DNA of 64,000 bases from Opitutaceae bacterium. Lineage in GTDB: Bacteria > Verrucomicrobiota > Verrucomicrobiia > Opitutales > Opitutaceae. Location: positions 62,001 through 126,000 of the forward strand of contig JANQRT010000073.1 of the NCBI GenBank assembly GCA_028284385.1, in the 5' to 3' direction. A program made the position numbers and the translations under genes. The notes under the pieces are model-generated. The model was not told the DNA's origin. It saw only the letters and a program-made list of their open reading frames with translations, and searched no databases. Every line of letters begins with the position of its first letter. Position 1 is the stretch's first letter. Below are positions 28,264 to 37,264 of this stretch, piece after piece.

Positions 28264-31200
28264 CTAGAATTCGAGGGTGTTGGTTAGTATAAATTTGCGA
28301 GGGTCCTTGAAACGGTAACGGACGGGAGTTCCATCTACATCGGTGCGTGTGATGAGGATATCGTCGTCATCCAAAGCGTTTTGTATATTCAACTGGATCC
28401 GCCAACCCATAGTATCATTCCTGATCTTGGTCCGATAAGCTAGGCGCAGATCGACTGAAGTATCGTCGCCTCTCGAGTAAGTGGAGCTCACTGTACCATC
28501 ATCGCCAAGGAAACGCGAAATATCCGGTCCACTCCGCCAACGCAAGCTGCCTCCGACCGAAAAGCCTTTTAAAGTGGAGTCGCTCGCGAAGTCGTAATTG
28601 GTAGTGATATTCGCGCGGTACTTGCTATCGCCAAATTGGCGGAAGCCATTCTGATTCGTTTCGAATAAAAGCGCATCCTCGATCTCCTGGATCTTTTCCG
28701 CAAAGTTCTTATCGGAATCGGTAGTAGGCGTATCGCCGGGAACCGCCAACCAAACGCTTTCGTTTTCCCTCACAAATGCTACCGTACGCGGAGCTCGATC
28801 AGTGGTGACCGAATCCGTAATGCTATAATTGGCAGAAATCCGCCACTGATCAGTGAGATTGCCGACCAACTCGAACTCGTAGCCGTCCGATGCGGAATCG
28901 ACGGTATCGCGAACGTTCTCATCGGTAATCGACATGTCGACCGCCTGCGCGGCGGGATCGTCGATTAACGCGTCCGACTCCAGCAAATTGCGAATCAGAC
29001 TTCGAACATTGCCCTTGTTGAGGTTGATCTGGTCGTTGCCGATCGTATCGAAGGCAGTGGCGGTAAACACCAACTTGCCATCCAACAAACTCATGCGAAT
29101 TCCAAAATCGTCGGTTTCCGCATCCATATTCGGTATCAAGTTGTCCCCTAAATCGCGTCCGCTCTGAATATCGAAGGTATCCGAATGATTGAAGAAGAAC
29201 GACACCGAAGGGGTAGCGTGGAACACGGCTCCATAGGATGACGTGTCGCCTTCCTGAAAACTGGTCGGACCATCGCTCAACTGCGATCCTACACGTTCGC
29301 CACTCGGTGCTATGAGCCTAGTCTGGCCCCATGTATCCACTTCATCATTGCGCAGCCCATAGGTGACGATAACGCGATTCTCCCAGAACGAGCTTTGCAG
29401 TCCGAAGAGAAGCGTATCGAACTCGCTCCGGCTGCGGCTATAGTTATGTTGGTACATGCCTGGAGTGACGGTCCCCTCGACAGGAGCGTTGCCATTGTTG
29501 TACAACGTTATGGACTGCGTCGGAACCGGATTATCCCTGTAATCGAGATGGAAGGTGTCTCCACCAGGAGTGTCGAAGTCTAGATAGGTCCGCCGCGTGA
29601 TCCAGTTGCGACGGTTTCGCAGGCTCGTATTGATCGGCGTCAGGTTCACTTCGCGAAAAGCGATGTTTTTACCTTCCTGTTGTTCGTTTTGAAACATCAC
29701 CGCAAAATGATGCCTGCCCAACCAACTGGCTTCCGATTCGCTGAAATCGAGTTCGTAGGCGGCAGTCGCGCGAAAGCCTTCGCGAAAGTCGTGGCTATCG
29801 TTATAGCGTGCCTGATCCTCCACATAGAATTTGCCCGCATTCGGATTCGGAGATCCGTCCGGCAACTGCTCGTTCACATCGACGCGAATCGGCGAGTTCC
29901 AATTGATCGGGCGCGTGTTGAAATTATCCCGAGTGATCGAAATATAAGCCAGCTCGAGATTCAGCTTGCCGAAACGTTGCTCGAGATATGCGGAGAAGGT
30001 TTCATAGTCTTGATCCATAAGGGATCCAGGTCCCCAAACCGCTTTGTCTTCGGGAAACTGGTCGAAATCGAAACTCGCCTTGCCACCTATTCCGGTACCG
30101 TTGCTAAGCGACGTCGACCCATTGCTTCGCGCCATGTCTTCCCAATCGACAAGCGATCCCGCCGTGGGACCGTTCTGGGTATATAGGAGCACCGCGTTAT
30201 TCCAAACGGTTCCCGTTCCGGCAGGCCGCGAACCCCGGGCTTCGCCATCAAGGACGCTGCCATTCTCCTCCCAAACGCTGAAGCCGTCGAAGACTCCCCA
30301 AGGTCGTACGCGGATCTGATCGGTTTCCGATATCTCAAACTCGGCTCGAAGGGTCGTCGCGGCATTTTCCGACTCGAGAATCTTCCAAGTGCTTGCGATG
30401 TGTCCACGCTTAGACTCGAAGCTCGAAGGATCCTGCCACGTTTCGCGATCATCGCTCAGCAAGTTGAGACGAACGGCTAGCTTGTCTTCAATCAACACGC
30501 GATTGAGATCTAGAGCCAGCCTCACCTGTTCCTGATCATCGAAGCGCGCCGTCACCGTGTTGAAATCACGAAATTGAGCCCGCTTAGTACTTGTATTAAT
30601 GATACCAGCCGCTTTGCTTCGTCCGAAAAGCACCGAGTTCGGTCCGCGAGAGAAATCGATGCGTTCTGTATTGTAAGAATCGCTACGAATGTTCCAACGG
30701 AAGAAGTTGCGAGCCTTTATGCTGTTAGGCAGGCCGCGAATTCGAACGCGAATGTCGTCGCCGGCCAAAAAATTACCGGTTTGAACATCGGTAGTTTCTT
30801 CGAAATCGTTCGCGGTATTAAGGGCGTACTCGACAGCATCGAAGGTATCCGTAATGGCGAGATCATCGATGAGTTCTCGCGTAAATACAGAGATGGATGC
30901 CGGGGTGTCTGCGAGTCGCGTATTCAAACGGCTGCCAGCTAAAGTATGCGTGGCTACATAGCCAGTATCTCCAGAAGCATCGACGACAAACGGGCTTAAA
31001 GAGTAAATCTGATCCTCTTCTTCATTTTCATCATCCTGAGCTGCGACCTGGGGGGCGCTTGCGACGGCAAGCGAAAGCAATCCTTTAAAAAAGGAATTGA
31101 GTCTGGGATTTTTCTTTTTCACTTTGTTCTTTCCTCGTTGATTCGGGTCAGCGTTTGTTGGAACAGTCGGGTTGCCGCCCGAGAGTTCCGTGAGATTAGT

Positions 31201-31548
31201 TTCGAGACGGACGACAGCAAACGCGCCCGTTTCAACATCTTCATCGAAAGTGAGACCTGTGCCGTCGAGCATGTGGGCTAAAGCTTGGCTCGGAAGCATA
31301 TCGCCTTTAACAGCCGCCGTTGTGATCTCCTCCACTTCCTGAGGATTAAAAACAATGCTTCGCTCAGTTTGCAGCGAGAGCTCCAATAGCATTTCCCCCG
31401 CATCACCAGAATCGATATCTATCCGGTATTTGGATTCCGCGAAAAGGCTGACTGTACTAGCTGCAAGCATGGAAATGCAAAGGGTGCCCACCCTCGAAAC
31501 ACGTGCGGGCGTAGGACCTCCAAAAGGAAATGTATCTAAACATTTCAT
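28264..31548 (-). CDS. TonB-dependent receptor with N-terminal STN domain (module 2)
   Basis: An outer-membrane receptor of about 1094 residues. I start at MKCLDTFPFGG (31548), 16 codons into the open frame, because a signal peptide follows (to about residue 39, SLFAES). Order: STN domain (about 43-115, YRIDIDSGDAGEMLLELSLQ), linker, internal GTG at 143 with a second signal peptide (FFKGLLSLAVASAPQVAAQD), acidic stretch, TonB box YSLSPFVVDASGD, plug with IRGLPNSIKARNFFRW and SRGPNSVLFGRS, barrel, C-terminal LTNTLEF. It is a diverged paralogue of the receptor at 33.9-37.1 kb, yet shares a 48-bp identical DNA block with it at the TonB box. It is the last gene of an ECF/FecR/STN/receptor cluster. 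Confidence 0.92.
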   Translation of the reverse strand: MKCLDTFPFGGPTPARVSRVGTLCISMLAASTVSLFAESKYRIDIDSGDAGEMLLELSLQTERSIVFNPQEVEEITTAAVKGDMLPSQALAHMLDGTGLTFDEDVETGAFAVVRLETNLTELSGGNPTVPTNADPNQRGKNKVKKKNPRLNSFFKGLLSLAVASAPQVAAQDDENEEEDQIYSLSPFVVDASGDTGYVATHTLAGSRLNTRLADTPASISVFTRELIDDLAITDTFDAVEYALNTANDFEETTDVQTGNFLAGDDIRVRIRGLPNSIKARNFFRWNIRSDSYNTERIDFSRGPNSVLFGRSKAAGIINTSTKRAQFRDFNTVTARFDDQEQVRLALDLNRVLIEDKLAVRLNLLSDDRETWQDPSSFESKRGHIASTWKILESENAATTLRAEFEISETDQIRVRPWGVFDGFSVWEENGSVLDGEARGSRPAGTGTVWNNAVLLYTQNGPTAGSLVDWEDMARSNGSTSLSNGTGIGGKASFDFDQFPEDKAVWGPGSLMDQDYETFSAYLEQRFGKLNLELAYISITRDNFNTRPINWNSPIRVDVNEQLPDGSPNPNAGKFYVEDQARYNDSHDFREGFRATAAYELDFSESEASWLGRHHFAVMFQNEQQEGKNIAFREVNLTPINTSLRNRRNWITRRTYLDFDTPGGDTFHLDYRDNPVPTQSITLYNNGNAPVEGTVTPGMYQHNYSRSRSEFDTLLFGLQSSFWENRVIVTYGLRNDEVDTWGQTRLIAPSGERVGSQLSDGPTSFQEGDTSSYGAVFHATPSVSFFFNHSDTFDIQSGRDLGDNLIPNMDAETDDFGIRMSLLDGKLVFTATAFDTIGNDQINLNKGNVRSLIRNLLESDALIDDPAAQAVDMSITDENVRDTVDSASDGYEFELVGNLTDQWRISANYSITDSVTTDRAPRTVAFVRENESVWLAVPGDTPTTDSDKNFAEKIQEIEDALLFETNQNGFRQFGDSKYRANITTNYDFASDSTLKGFSVGGSLRWRSGPDISRFLGDDGTVSSTYSRGDDTSVDLRLAYRTKIRNDTMGWRIQLNIQNALDDDDILITRTDVDGTPVRYRFKDPRKFILTNTLEF
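31120..31122 (-). other. Internal in-frame GTG with Shine-Dalgarno before a second signal peptide
   Basis: The receptor codon 143 is GTG, preceded on the minus strand by GAGGAAAG at 6 nt spacing, and it is followed by KKKNPRLNSFFKGLLSLAVA...AAQD, a classic signal peptide. This looks like a genuine start site. Initiation here would give an STN-less receptor beginning just before its TonB box. Confidence 0.5.
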
Positions 31549-31621
31549 ACAGAGGTTTCTGAAAAGGGTATGTTTAAGAATGATTTGTTCATGCAAACAA
31601 ACCGCGAGATCGAAAAAAGGG

Positions 31622-31990
31622 CTAAAGGCTTTTCAAAAAAGAACGAGATTTCTTATTCACCGCAATCGCTCCCGACTTTTCGTCGACTGTGATTTGCAAT
31701 AAAGTATCAGTCAGCATATACTGAAGCGCGTCTTCACGAGTATACCTCCCATATATCCGACTGGTCCTGACATTCGCGACATCCTCCATATCATAGATGA
31801 TTTCGATCGAAGATTGCGACGCGAATTCGACCAGAGTTTGCTCAGCTGCCCCTTCAGGGATATCGAAAAACACTACTGTTCTACTGGAGCAAGAAACGAG
31901 TATCAACGAAATCGGTACAAGCGAATACGCAAATACTAGGAAAGGTCTGAACTTCACCGTAAGATTTCCCAAAGTTCCAGAATATCGCAA
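31622..31990 (-). CDS. Free-standing STN-domain protein, probable lipoprotein
   Basis: 122 residues made of an export signal and one STN (secretin/TonB short N-terminal) domain, found elsewhere as the N-terminal module of signalling receptors. The signal has a lipobox LVSC (Cys34), so it is probably a lipoprotein. The STN fold spans about 38-115: FFDIPEGAAEQTLVEFASQS, EIIYDMEDVANVRTSRIYGRYTREDALQYMLTDTLLQITVD. It starts 13 bp after the FecR stop and ends 73 bp before the receptor start at 31548, inside the sigma/FecR/receptor cluster. The receptor itself has its own STN domain, so the module carries two. GTG at 31957 is an alternative start. It might compete with or replace the receptor STN in contacting FecR; that role is inferred. 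Confidence 0.75.
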   Translation of the reverse strand: MRYSGTLGNLTVKFRPFLVFAYSLVPISLILVSCSSRTVVFFDIPEGAAEQTLVEFASQSSIEIIYDMEDVANVRTSRIYGRYTREDALQYMLTDTLLQITVDEKSGAIAVNKKSRSFLKSL

Positions 31991-32003
31991 AGCGCCGCGA
32001 CCT

Positions 32004-33065
32004 TCATGGCTCAGGATCCAGACGGATCACGTGCCTATCTACCCACGATGCTCGAATACCATAGTTACTTTCCATTAGCCTAATAAATCCTTCTACATTA
32101 TCCGACCAGAAGGCGCTAGTCAGGACGAGCGATTCCAGCTCGGGATCGCCAAGCTCCACCTGAATTTGATTGTGCTGATTGAATCCTTGGATTATCTCCG
32201 AAAGTGACGCCCCTCTAAACCGCAACATGCGAGGCTGCCATTTCAAAGCTTTAGCCAGGTCTTGCTGACCAAGCGTTTCGACCGTAAGAACCGTCTGACT
32301 TTCGCTTAATTGCACAGTGGCCTTCTGTCCAGCCGTGAGGAAAGGCGACCCTCCAAAAGGTTCTTTCAGAGCGTTGCCCGTTGAAACTGGTTCTAGCTGG
32401 ACCTTACCCTCGGAAACAATCACATCTACAGTGTTGCCGACGTACAGAACGTTGAAAACAGTCCCTATGGCTTTCACCTCGACTCCTCCCGCCGATACAA
32501 TGAATGGGCGTTCCGGATCTTTGGCTACTATGAAATTCGCTTCACCCCCATCCAGGTGAACGAGTCGCTTATTCTTAGTAAATTGGGTCTTGATCACCGC
32601 CCCTCGATTGAGTTCCACCTTAGTCCTATCCGCTAGTTCCTGTTGCTCAAGACGCTTCATTAACTCATAAGCCGGTTCGAACGCGTACACCCTCTCCGAA
32701 TCGCCATCGAACAGGTTCAGACTCAGCACGCCAAGAACCAGCGCTGCGACAACTCCAGCCGAAACGACGGATTTCCAGTACCGTCTGTACCATCTGAGTG
32801 CTTCAGTGGACCCATCATCGCTGCCTAGCAGATCGCGATTTACCGGGGCTTCTAGCGTAGTTTGCAAACCCGCCAAGCGATCCAGCTCCTGCCAGCCCCA
32901 TTGAACCCTCTTAACCGCCTGGCGATGCCGCTTATCCCGGGACATCCACTCGATATAGTCGTCCTGTTCTTCTCCACTCATACCGAAATCCAACCGGGCC
33001 AGCCATTCTGCGGCCTCCAATTCGATACGCTCCTCGTCCGGTGCTCTGTTTTCTTCGAAACTCAT
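32004..33065 (-). CDS. FecR-family anti-sigma/signal-transducing membrane protein (module 2)
   Basis: A 353-residue inner-membrane regulator. The open frame extends 55 codons further upstream, but I choose MSFEENRAPDEERIE (33065) because its ATG overlaps the sigma stop as ATGA, as in module 1. N-terminal sigma-binding domain with AAEWLARLDFGMSGEE, transmembrane helix at about 99-119, periplasmic FecR domain with RPFIVSAGGVEVKAIGTVFNVL, and C-terminal STN-like domain with FRGASLSEIIQGFNQHN and MESNYGIRASW. It is followed by the separate STN lipoprotein and then the STN receptor. Confidence 0.92.
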   Translation of the reverse strand: MSFEENRAPDEERIELEAAEWLARLDFGMSGEEQDDYIEWMSRDKRHRQAVKRVQWGWQELDRLAGLQTTLEAPVNRDLLGSDDGSTEALRWYRRYWKSVVSAGVVAALVLGVLSLNLFDGDSERVYAFEPAYELMKRLEQQELADRTKVELNRGAVIKTQFTKNKRLVHLDGGEANFIVAKDPERPFIVSAGGVEVKAIGTVFNVLYVGNTVDVIVSEGKVQLEPVSTGNALKEPFGGSPFLTAGQKATVQLSESQTVLTVETLGQQDLAKALKWQPRMLRFRGASLSEIIQGFNQHNQIQVELGDPELESLVLTSAFWSDNVEGFIRLMESNYGIRASWVDRHVIRLDPEP

Positions 33066-33604
33066 GATTCGTAGTGTTTCATGAAGCCTGTCTGACGGAA
33101 GTGCTGTAAACACTTCCGCATGCCAATCGCGATTTGCGCTTTCACTGTTGCCACGGAAATCCCCAGTTCGTTCGCGATCTCCTTTTGGGACATGCCATAG
33201 ATTTTCCTCATTGTTATAATCTCCCTGCATCGTTCAGGCAGCGACCGAATGGCAGCTTTCAATTGATGGAGCTCTTCCTTTCTCGCCACTGATTCCATTG
33301 GGCAGTTCACTTCATCCACGATACTAAGAGCACTCGATGCTTCCTCCCCAGGTGGGAGCTCGTATTGCTGGTGGCGCAATTGATTCAAGGCCAGATTTCG
33401 AGCGGTAACAAAAAGAAAGGCTCGGGGGTTCACAATCGGACCCGTTTGGTATGCCTTGATTGTCCTTGAAAATGTTTCCTGGACGAGGTCATCCACATCG
33501 CGGATCACCGAGAATCGAACGGTCAGCCATCCGCGCAGGTCTTGCTCGTGGGGCAAAACCTCCTCGACAAACCACAAATCGCTGGAGGATCCACGCTGGT
33601 CCAT
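33062..33604 (-). CDS. ECF sigma-70 factor, FecI-like (module 2)
   Basis: 180 residues. Region 2: DVDDLVQETFSRTIKAYQ and ARNLALNQLRHQQ. Region 4: SLPERCREIITMRKIYGMSQ followed by the helix-turn-helix KEIANELGISVATVKAQ. It heads the module-2 cluster and lies 283 bp after the stop of the module-3 receptor on the same strand. It overlaps FecR by 4 bp, so the stoichiometry of sigma and anti-sigma is likely fixed by translational coupling. Confidence 0.93.
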   Translation of the reverse strand: MDQRGSSSDLWFVEEVLPHEQDLRGWLTVRFSVIRDVDDLVQETFSRTIKAYQTGPIVNPRAFLFVTARNLALNQLRHQQYELPPGEEASSALSIVDEVNCPMESVARKEELHQLKAAIRSLPERCREIITMRKIYGMSQKEIANELGISVATVKAQIAIGMRKCLQHFRQTGFMKHYES

Positions 33605-33887
33605 GTCTAGAAAACGCGAAGTGATACCATTATTCTAATAAGCAACACTCGAGAGAGGAGAATGGGCTAAAAAAATCCGCATCAACCAACCTTTCCTTTC
33701 TAACTAAGATTACCTGCCTAGTGGCGGCCAATCGCTCATAGCCAGTCCGTGATCAGACCCCTTCATCCGAAAGCGAAAAAACACGGCAATCGTCTATAAG
33801 CAGACTCGAGACAATCTCTAGTCGAAAGGCTAGATTCGCTAACTCCCGAGGTGAAGCAAGCGGGGAGTGGATAAGCTCTAAATCAGT

Positions 33888-36800
33888 CTAAAACTGGAAT
33901 CTGGCGGTGAGTCTAAATCGACGCTCGGCCGTGAAGAAAACCTGTTGAGGGAGAACCAGTGTCTCACCCTCGACCGTCACGGTCCGCATTCGCGCATTGT
34001 TCTTAACGTGCACCTGATCTTCGCCAAGGAGATTGTCGACGTTTAGCTGAAGGGTAACATTCTTCTCGAACAGCTTGCCCTTGAATCCAAGAGTCAAGTT
34101 ATGCAGGTGATATGACGGGCTATATACGAAATCAAAAGCGTCGCCAGGCATGTTCGCCGCGAGACGTTTGCCGCGGAAGTTCACGCCTGTGCCCGCATAG
34201 AAGCCTTTGAGGCCGCCTTCGGTCCAGTTGTATTGCGTGTAGAAATTCGCCAAGTACTTGTGATCGCCATTTAGCGGTCGGCCTTCTGCAAATCCGAGCA
34301 GCCTGCTTTCTATGTCGCCGATGTTATCTCGGATATTAGTAGCCTCATCAACTAGACCCAAGCCATCCAATTCGCTTGCAGAAGCATTCCAAGAGGCGCG
34401 ATTTGCCTCCAAGTAAGCTCTCGTTGCGATAAAGGCATCTCTCTGAGCCGTATCGGGTATTGAGTAATTGAACAACATACGCCAGTTTTCGTTGATGTTG
34501 CCAGCCGTCTCGAATTCCCAGCCGTCGCCTTCCTGGATAAAAGTACCTCTGTAGCCGTCTGGAACGCGAAGCGAATCTGTGTTTTGACCGAGATTCTCTT
34601 CAATGATATTCCAGATTCCGTTTATATCGCCAGATGCGCCGCCGGTGTCTTGATTGAACTGCGTGTTGTCGTAGTGGCTAATCGAGGCGAACAGCTTTCC
34701 ATCGAAAAGCTTGAAACGCACGCCAAAGTCGGTGCCTTCGCTTAGCAACACGTCGATACGATCACCATTAATATCGATTCGATTGCCGCTCTTGGGCTGG
34801 AAGGACTCGCCGTAATTGGCGACAAGGCTGAACCAGTCGTTAACATCATAAACGCCTCCAGCGGTGTAGGTCGTCTGTTCGGAATCGTTATCCCGCGTCG
34901 ACGGAGTTAAACCGGTCACCTCGCGAGTAACCGGGTTGCGTTCCTCGGTATATCCGTCAATCGTAAGATCGTCTTTCCGCATGCCAAGAATCGTCGTAAG
35001 GCGCTCGTTGTTGAACCAAGAACTGCTTATTGCAAATTGATAGGTTTCAAGGTCCTTTTCGTTGCCGAAATGGCGGCGCATCCAGCGCTTTACATCGATG
35101 CCGCTAATCGAATCCGAGGTGCCGAAGGAAAAGTCGTCTCCCAATTGGCTCTCGTACCGGCGAATACGTATCCGATTTCTGGAGTTGTCTAGGCGGGCGA
35201 TCGAACCATTAGTACGCGAATGACGAAACTCTCTACCCTCAAAGTCAGCCTCGCGTAGTTGCCAGGATGCGAGGAAGCGGTGCGTCATGTTCTCGCGGCG
35301 CAGGATATAAGCGGCCGACAAACGGTAGTGGTCGTGAGTGTTGGTCTGGATATCCTCAAATGGATTGGCATCGGCATAGTGTTCGAGGAAATGAGGATTC
35401 GGCGTGACGCCATCCGGCATAAACTCGTTCACGTCGATCTGGTAGTTATCCCAAAAAACACGGTCGATATCTCGCTCGTTGATCGTATGATTAAAGGCTG
35501 CCTCAACAAAAAAATTGTCACCTAATTGGTGATCGATGAATAAGGTATAGGTGTCGAAGTCCATATCCACGCTACGATTCGGCGCTTGGAAATTGAAGCG
35601 CTGATCGGGGAGCACCGGATAGCGAGAGCTTTGGAACGGGCTGTCTTCGGTGAAGCTGGTCGGCTGGTTGCCCGCGGCGCGCGTGAAACCCCAATTCCTG
35701 AGATTTTGGATACCCACTTCCGGCTCGCTTGGCGTCCACACCAGATAGTCGTTGTTTTGGCGGCGTACTGCTCCGCCTCCAGCCGTACCGCTCGACATTG
35801 GCTCCGAAATCGTCGTGACGCCATCCCATTCCGATACGCGATCAAGCAAGACAGATCCATAAAACTGCTCATTGCTGCCAGTCTCGTATTCGAAGCGCAT
35901 TTCGGTCTTTTCGAAAGGACGCCAGGTCGTGGTAAAAAAGATACCTTCTCGATCGAAAGACGATTGATTACGCCAGTTGTCGGAGTGATTCAACATACCG
36001 GCAACACGGACATAAAGCTTATCCCCAACCGGGCGGTTGAAATCGACAGTCGATCTCACCCCTCCCCAACTGTTGAGCTGGATCGTCACTTCGGAAGCCG
36101 GATTGCTATGGGCACGCTTCGTATTGATGTTCGAAATACCGCCTACCCCAGAGTCGCCGAAAACAATCGAATTGGGCCCTCGGGCATATTCAAGCCGCTC
36201 CGAAGAATAGTTGTCGGAATTGATGTACCATTGGAAATAGTTTCGAGCCTGGAAAACGTTTCCCAATCCGCGGAAATTAACCGCGAAGTCGTTGAATATC
36301 GAAACACCGTTGGTGGCGTGCTCGTGGGTGGCGTTAAGAGCGAATTGTGTCGCTTGAACAAAGTCGTCGGCCGCAACGTCTTCGAGAAATTCAGCAGTCA
36401 AAGCCTGCAATGAGGAGGGAGTATCTTCGAGGCGAGTTGCCAAACGGCCACCAGCTAAACTGGCTACCGCCGTGTAGCCGACATCTCCAGAAGCATCGAC
36501 GACAAACGGGCTTAAAGAGTAAATCTGATCATCTTCATCATCGTCCTGCTGAGCGTTGACTGCGATAGCGTTGCCTAACAACAGGGTTCCTATAGCCCCT
36601 TGAGCTATTTTTTTAAAAACCGTTTGATTTCGTATCTTGTCCTGCATTTTGGGATAGTTTGTTTCGATAGTATCGTTCTGTTCAGATTGCTCTGAGCCAG
36701 AGGGCTCAAGAGCGGAACTATCCTTGGATGCCACTATGGCGTAAGTATTGCTGAGAGGATCCTCGTAGAGCGATAGACCCGTATGCTCCAACATTCTGTC

Positions 36801-37094
36801 AAATGCCTCCCATACTGAGAATCTACCTTTGATGCGCTTCGTTCTCACGCCTTCGACAATACTTGAACTGTACAAGAGATCGATTTCACCTTGTTCGGCC
36901 GCGAGTTTGAGAGTCCGCTTCGCATCGCCCCCTGGCACATTGAAGCGCACTTGCGTACGAGCTTCGGCAAACAGTCCGATCCACATGGCAGCTACCAGTA
37001 GCAATCCAATGCGCAACCCGCGTGCAAGCGATCCGAGAATCGCTGGAAAAGTCGGGGCGACAGCGTTGAGATTGCGACATAATAGTTCCTTCAT
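33888..37094 (-). CDS. TonB-dependent receptor with N-terminal STN domain (module 3)
   Basis: 1068 residues. Signal peptide to about residue 46 (GLRIGLLLVAAMWIGLFAEA), STN domain about 48-120 (VRFNVPGGDAKRTLKLAAEQ), linker, internal Met150 with a second signal peptide (FKKIAQGAIGTLLLGNAIAV, then NAQQ), acidic run, TonB box YSLSPFVVDASGD, plug with FRGLGNVFQARNYFQW and ARGPNSIVFGDSG, barrel, C-terminal LTARFQF. It lies 170 bp after its FecR gene. It is related to the module-2 receptor (plug similarity is moderate by eye) and shares with it a 48-bp block identical in DNA. Ligand unknown. Confidence 0.92.
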   Translation of the reverse strand: MKELLCRNLNAVAPTFPAILGSLARGLRIGLLLVAAMWIGLFAEARTQVRFNVPGGDAKRTLKLAAEQGEIDLLYSSSIVEGVRTKRIKGRFSVWEAFDRMLEHTGLSLYEDPLSNTYAIVASKDSSALEPSGSEQSEQNDTIETNYPKMQDKIRNQTVFKKIAQGAIGTLLLGNAIAVNAQQDDDEDDQIYSLSPFVVDASGDVGYTAVASLAGGRLATRLEDTPSSLQALTAEFLEDVAADDFVQATQFALNATHEHATNGVSIFNDFAVNFRGLGNVFQARNYFQWYINSDNYSSERLEYARGPNSIVFGDSGVGGISNINTKRAHSNPASEVTIQLNSWGGVRSTVDFNRPVGDKLYVRVAGMLNHSDNWRNQSSFDREGIFFTTTWRPFEKTEMRFEYETGSNEQFYGSVLLDRVSEWDGVTTISEPMSSGTAGGGAVRRQNNDYLVWTPSEPEVGIQNLRNWGFTRAAGNQPTSFTEDSPFQSSRYPVLPDQRFNFQAPNRSVDMDFDTYTLFIDHQLGDNFFVEAAFNHTINERDIDRVFWDNYQIDVNEFMPDGVTPNPHFLEHYADANPFEDIQTNTHDHYRLSAAYILRRENMTHRFLASWQLREADFEGREFRHSRTNGSIARLDNSRNRIRIRRYESQLGDDFSFGTSDSISGIDVKRWMRRHFGNEKDLETYQFAISSSWFNNERLTTILGMRKDDLTIDGYTEERNPVTREVTGLTPSTRDNDSEQTTYTAGGVYDVNDWFSLVANYGESFQPKSGNRIDINGDRIDVLLSEGTDFGVRFKLFDGKLFASISHYDNTQFNQDTGGASGDINGIWNIIEENLGQNTDSLRVPDGYRGTFIQEGDGWEFETAGNINENWRMLFNYSIPDTAQRDAFIATRAYLEANRASWNASASELDGLGLVDEATNIRDNIGDIESRLLGFAEGRPLNGDHKYLANFYTQYNWTEGGLKGFYAGTGVNFRGKRLAANMPGDAFDFVYSPSYHLHNLTLGFKGKLFEKNVTLQLNVDNLLGEDQVHVKNNARMRTVTVEGETLVLPQQVFFTAERRFRLTARFQF
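36645..36647 (-). other. Internal in-frame ATG before a second signal peptide
   Basis: Met150 of the module-3 receptor begins MQDKIRNQTVFKKIAQGAIG, a charged start with a hydrophobic core and an AVNAQQ cleavage-like site, directly before the TonB box. It is the third receptor here with the same layout. No clear Shine-Dalgarno sequence precedes it. Confidence 0.35.
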
Positions 37095-37264
37095 AAGAAC
37101 AGACTGCGTATTTCTAGAATACCTCTAAAAAGAATTTTACCAAGGCGTAATTTTCAGCCCTGCCCAAAGCGAATCAGGCTAATGACAGACCCTGGATCGC
37201 GCAACCCGATCGGCTATTAACATGGCCTAAGAGAGGGGAAACCAAGATGGAAGAAAAGAGCTTT

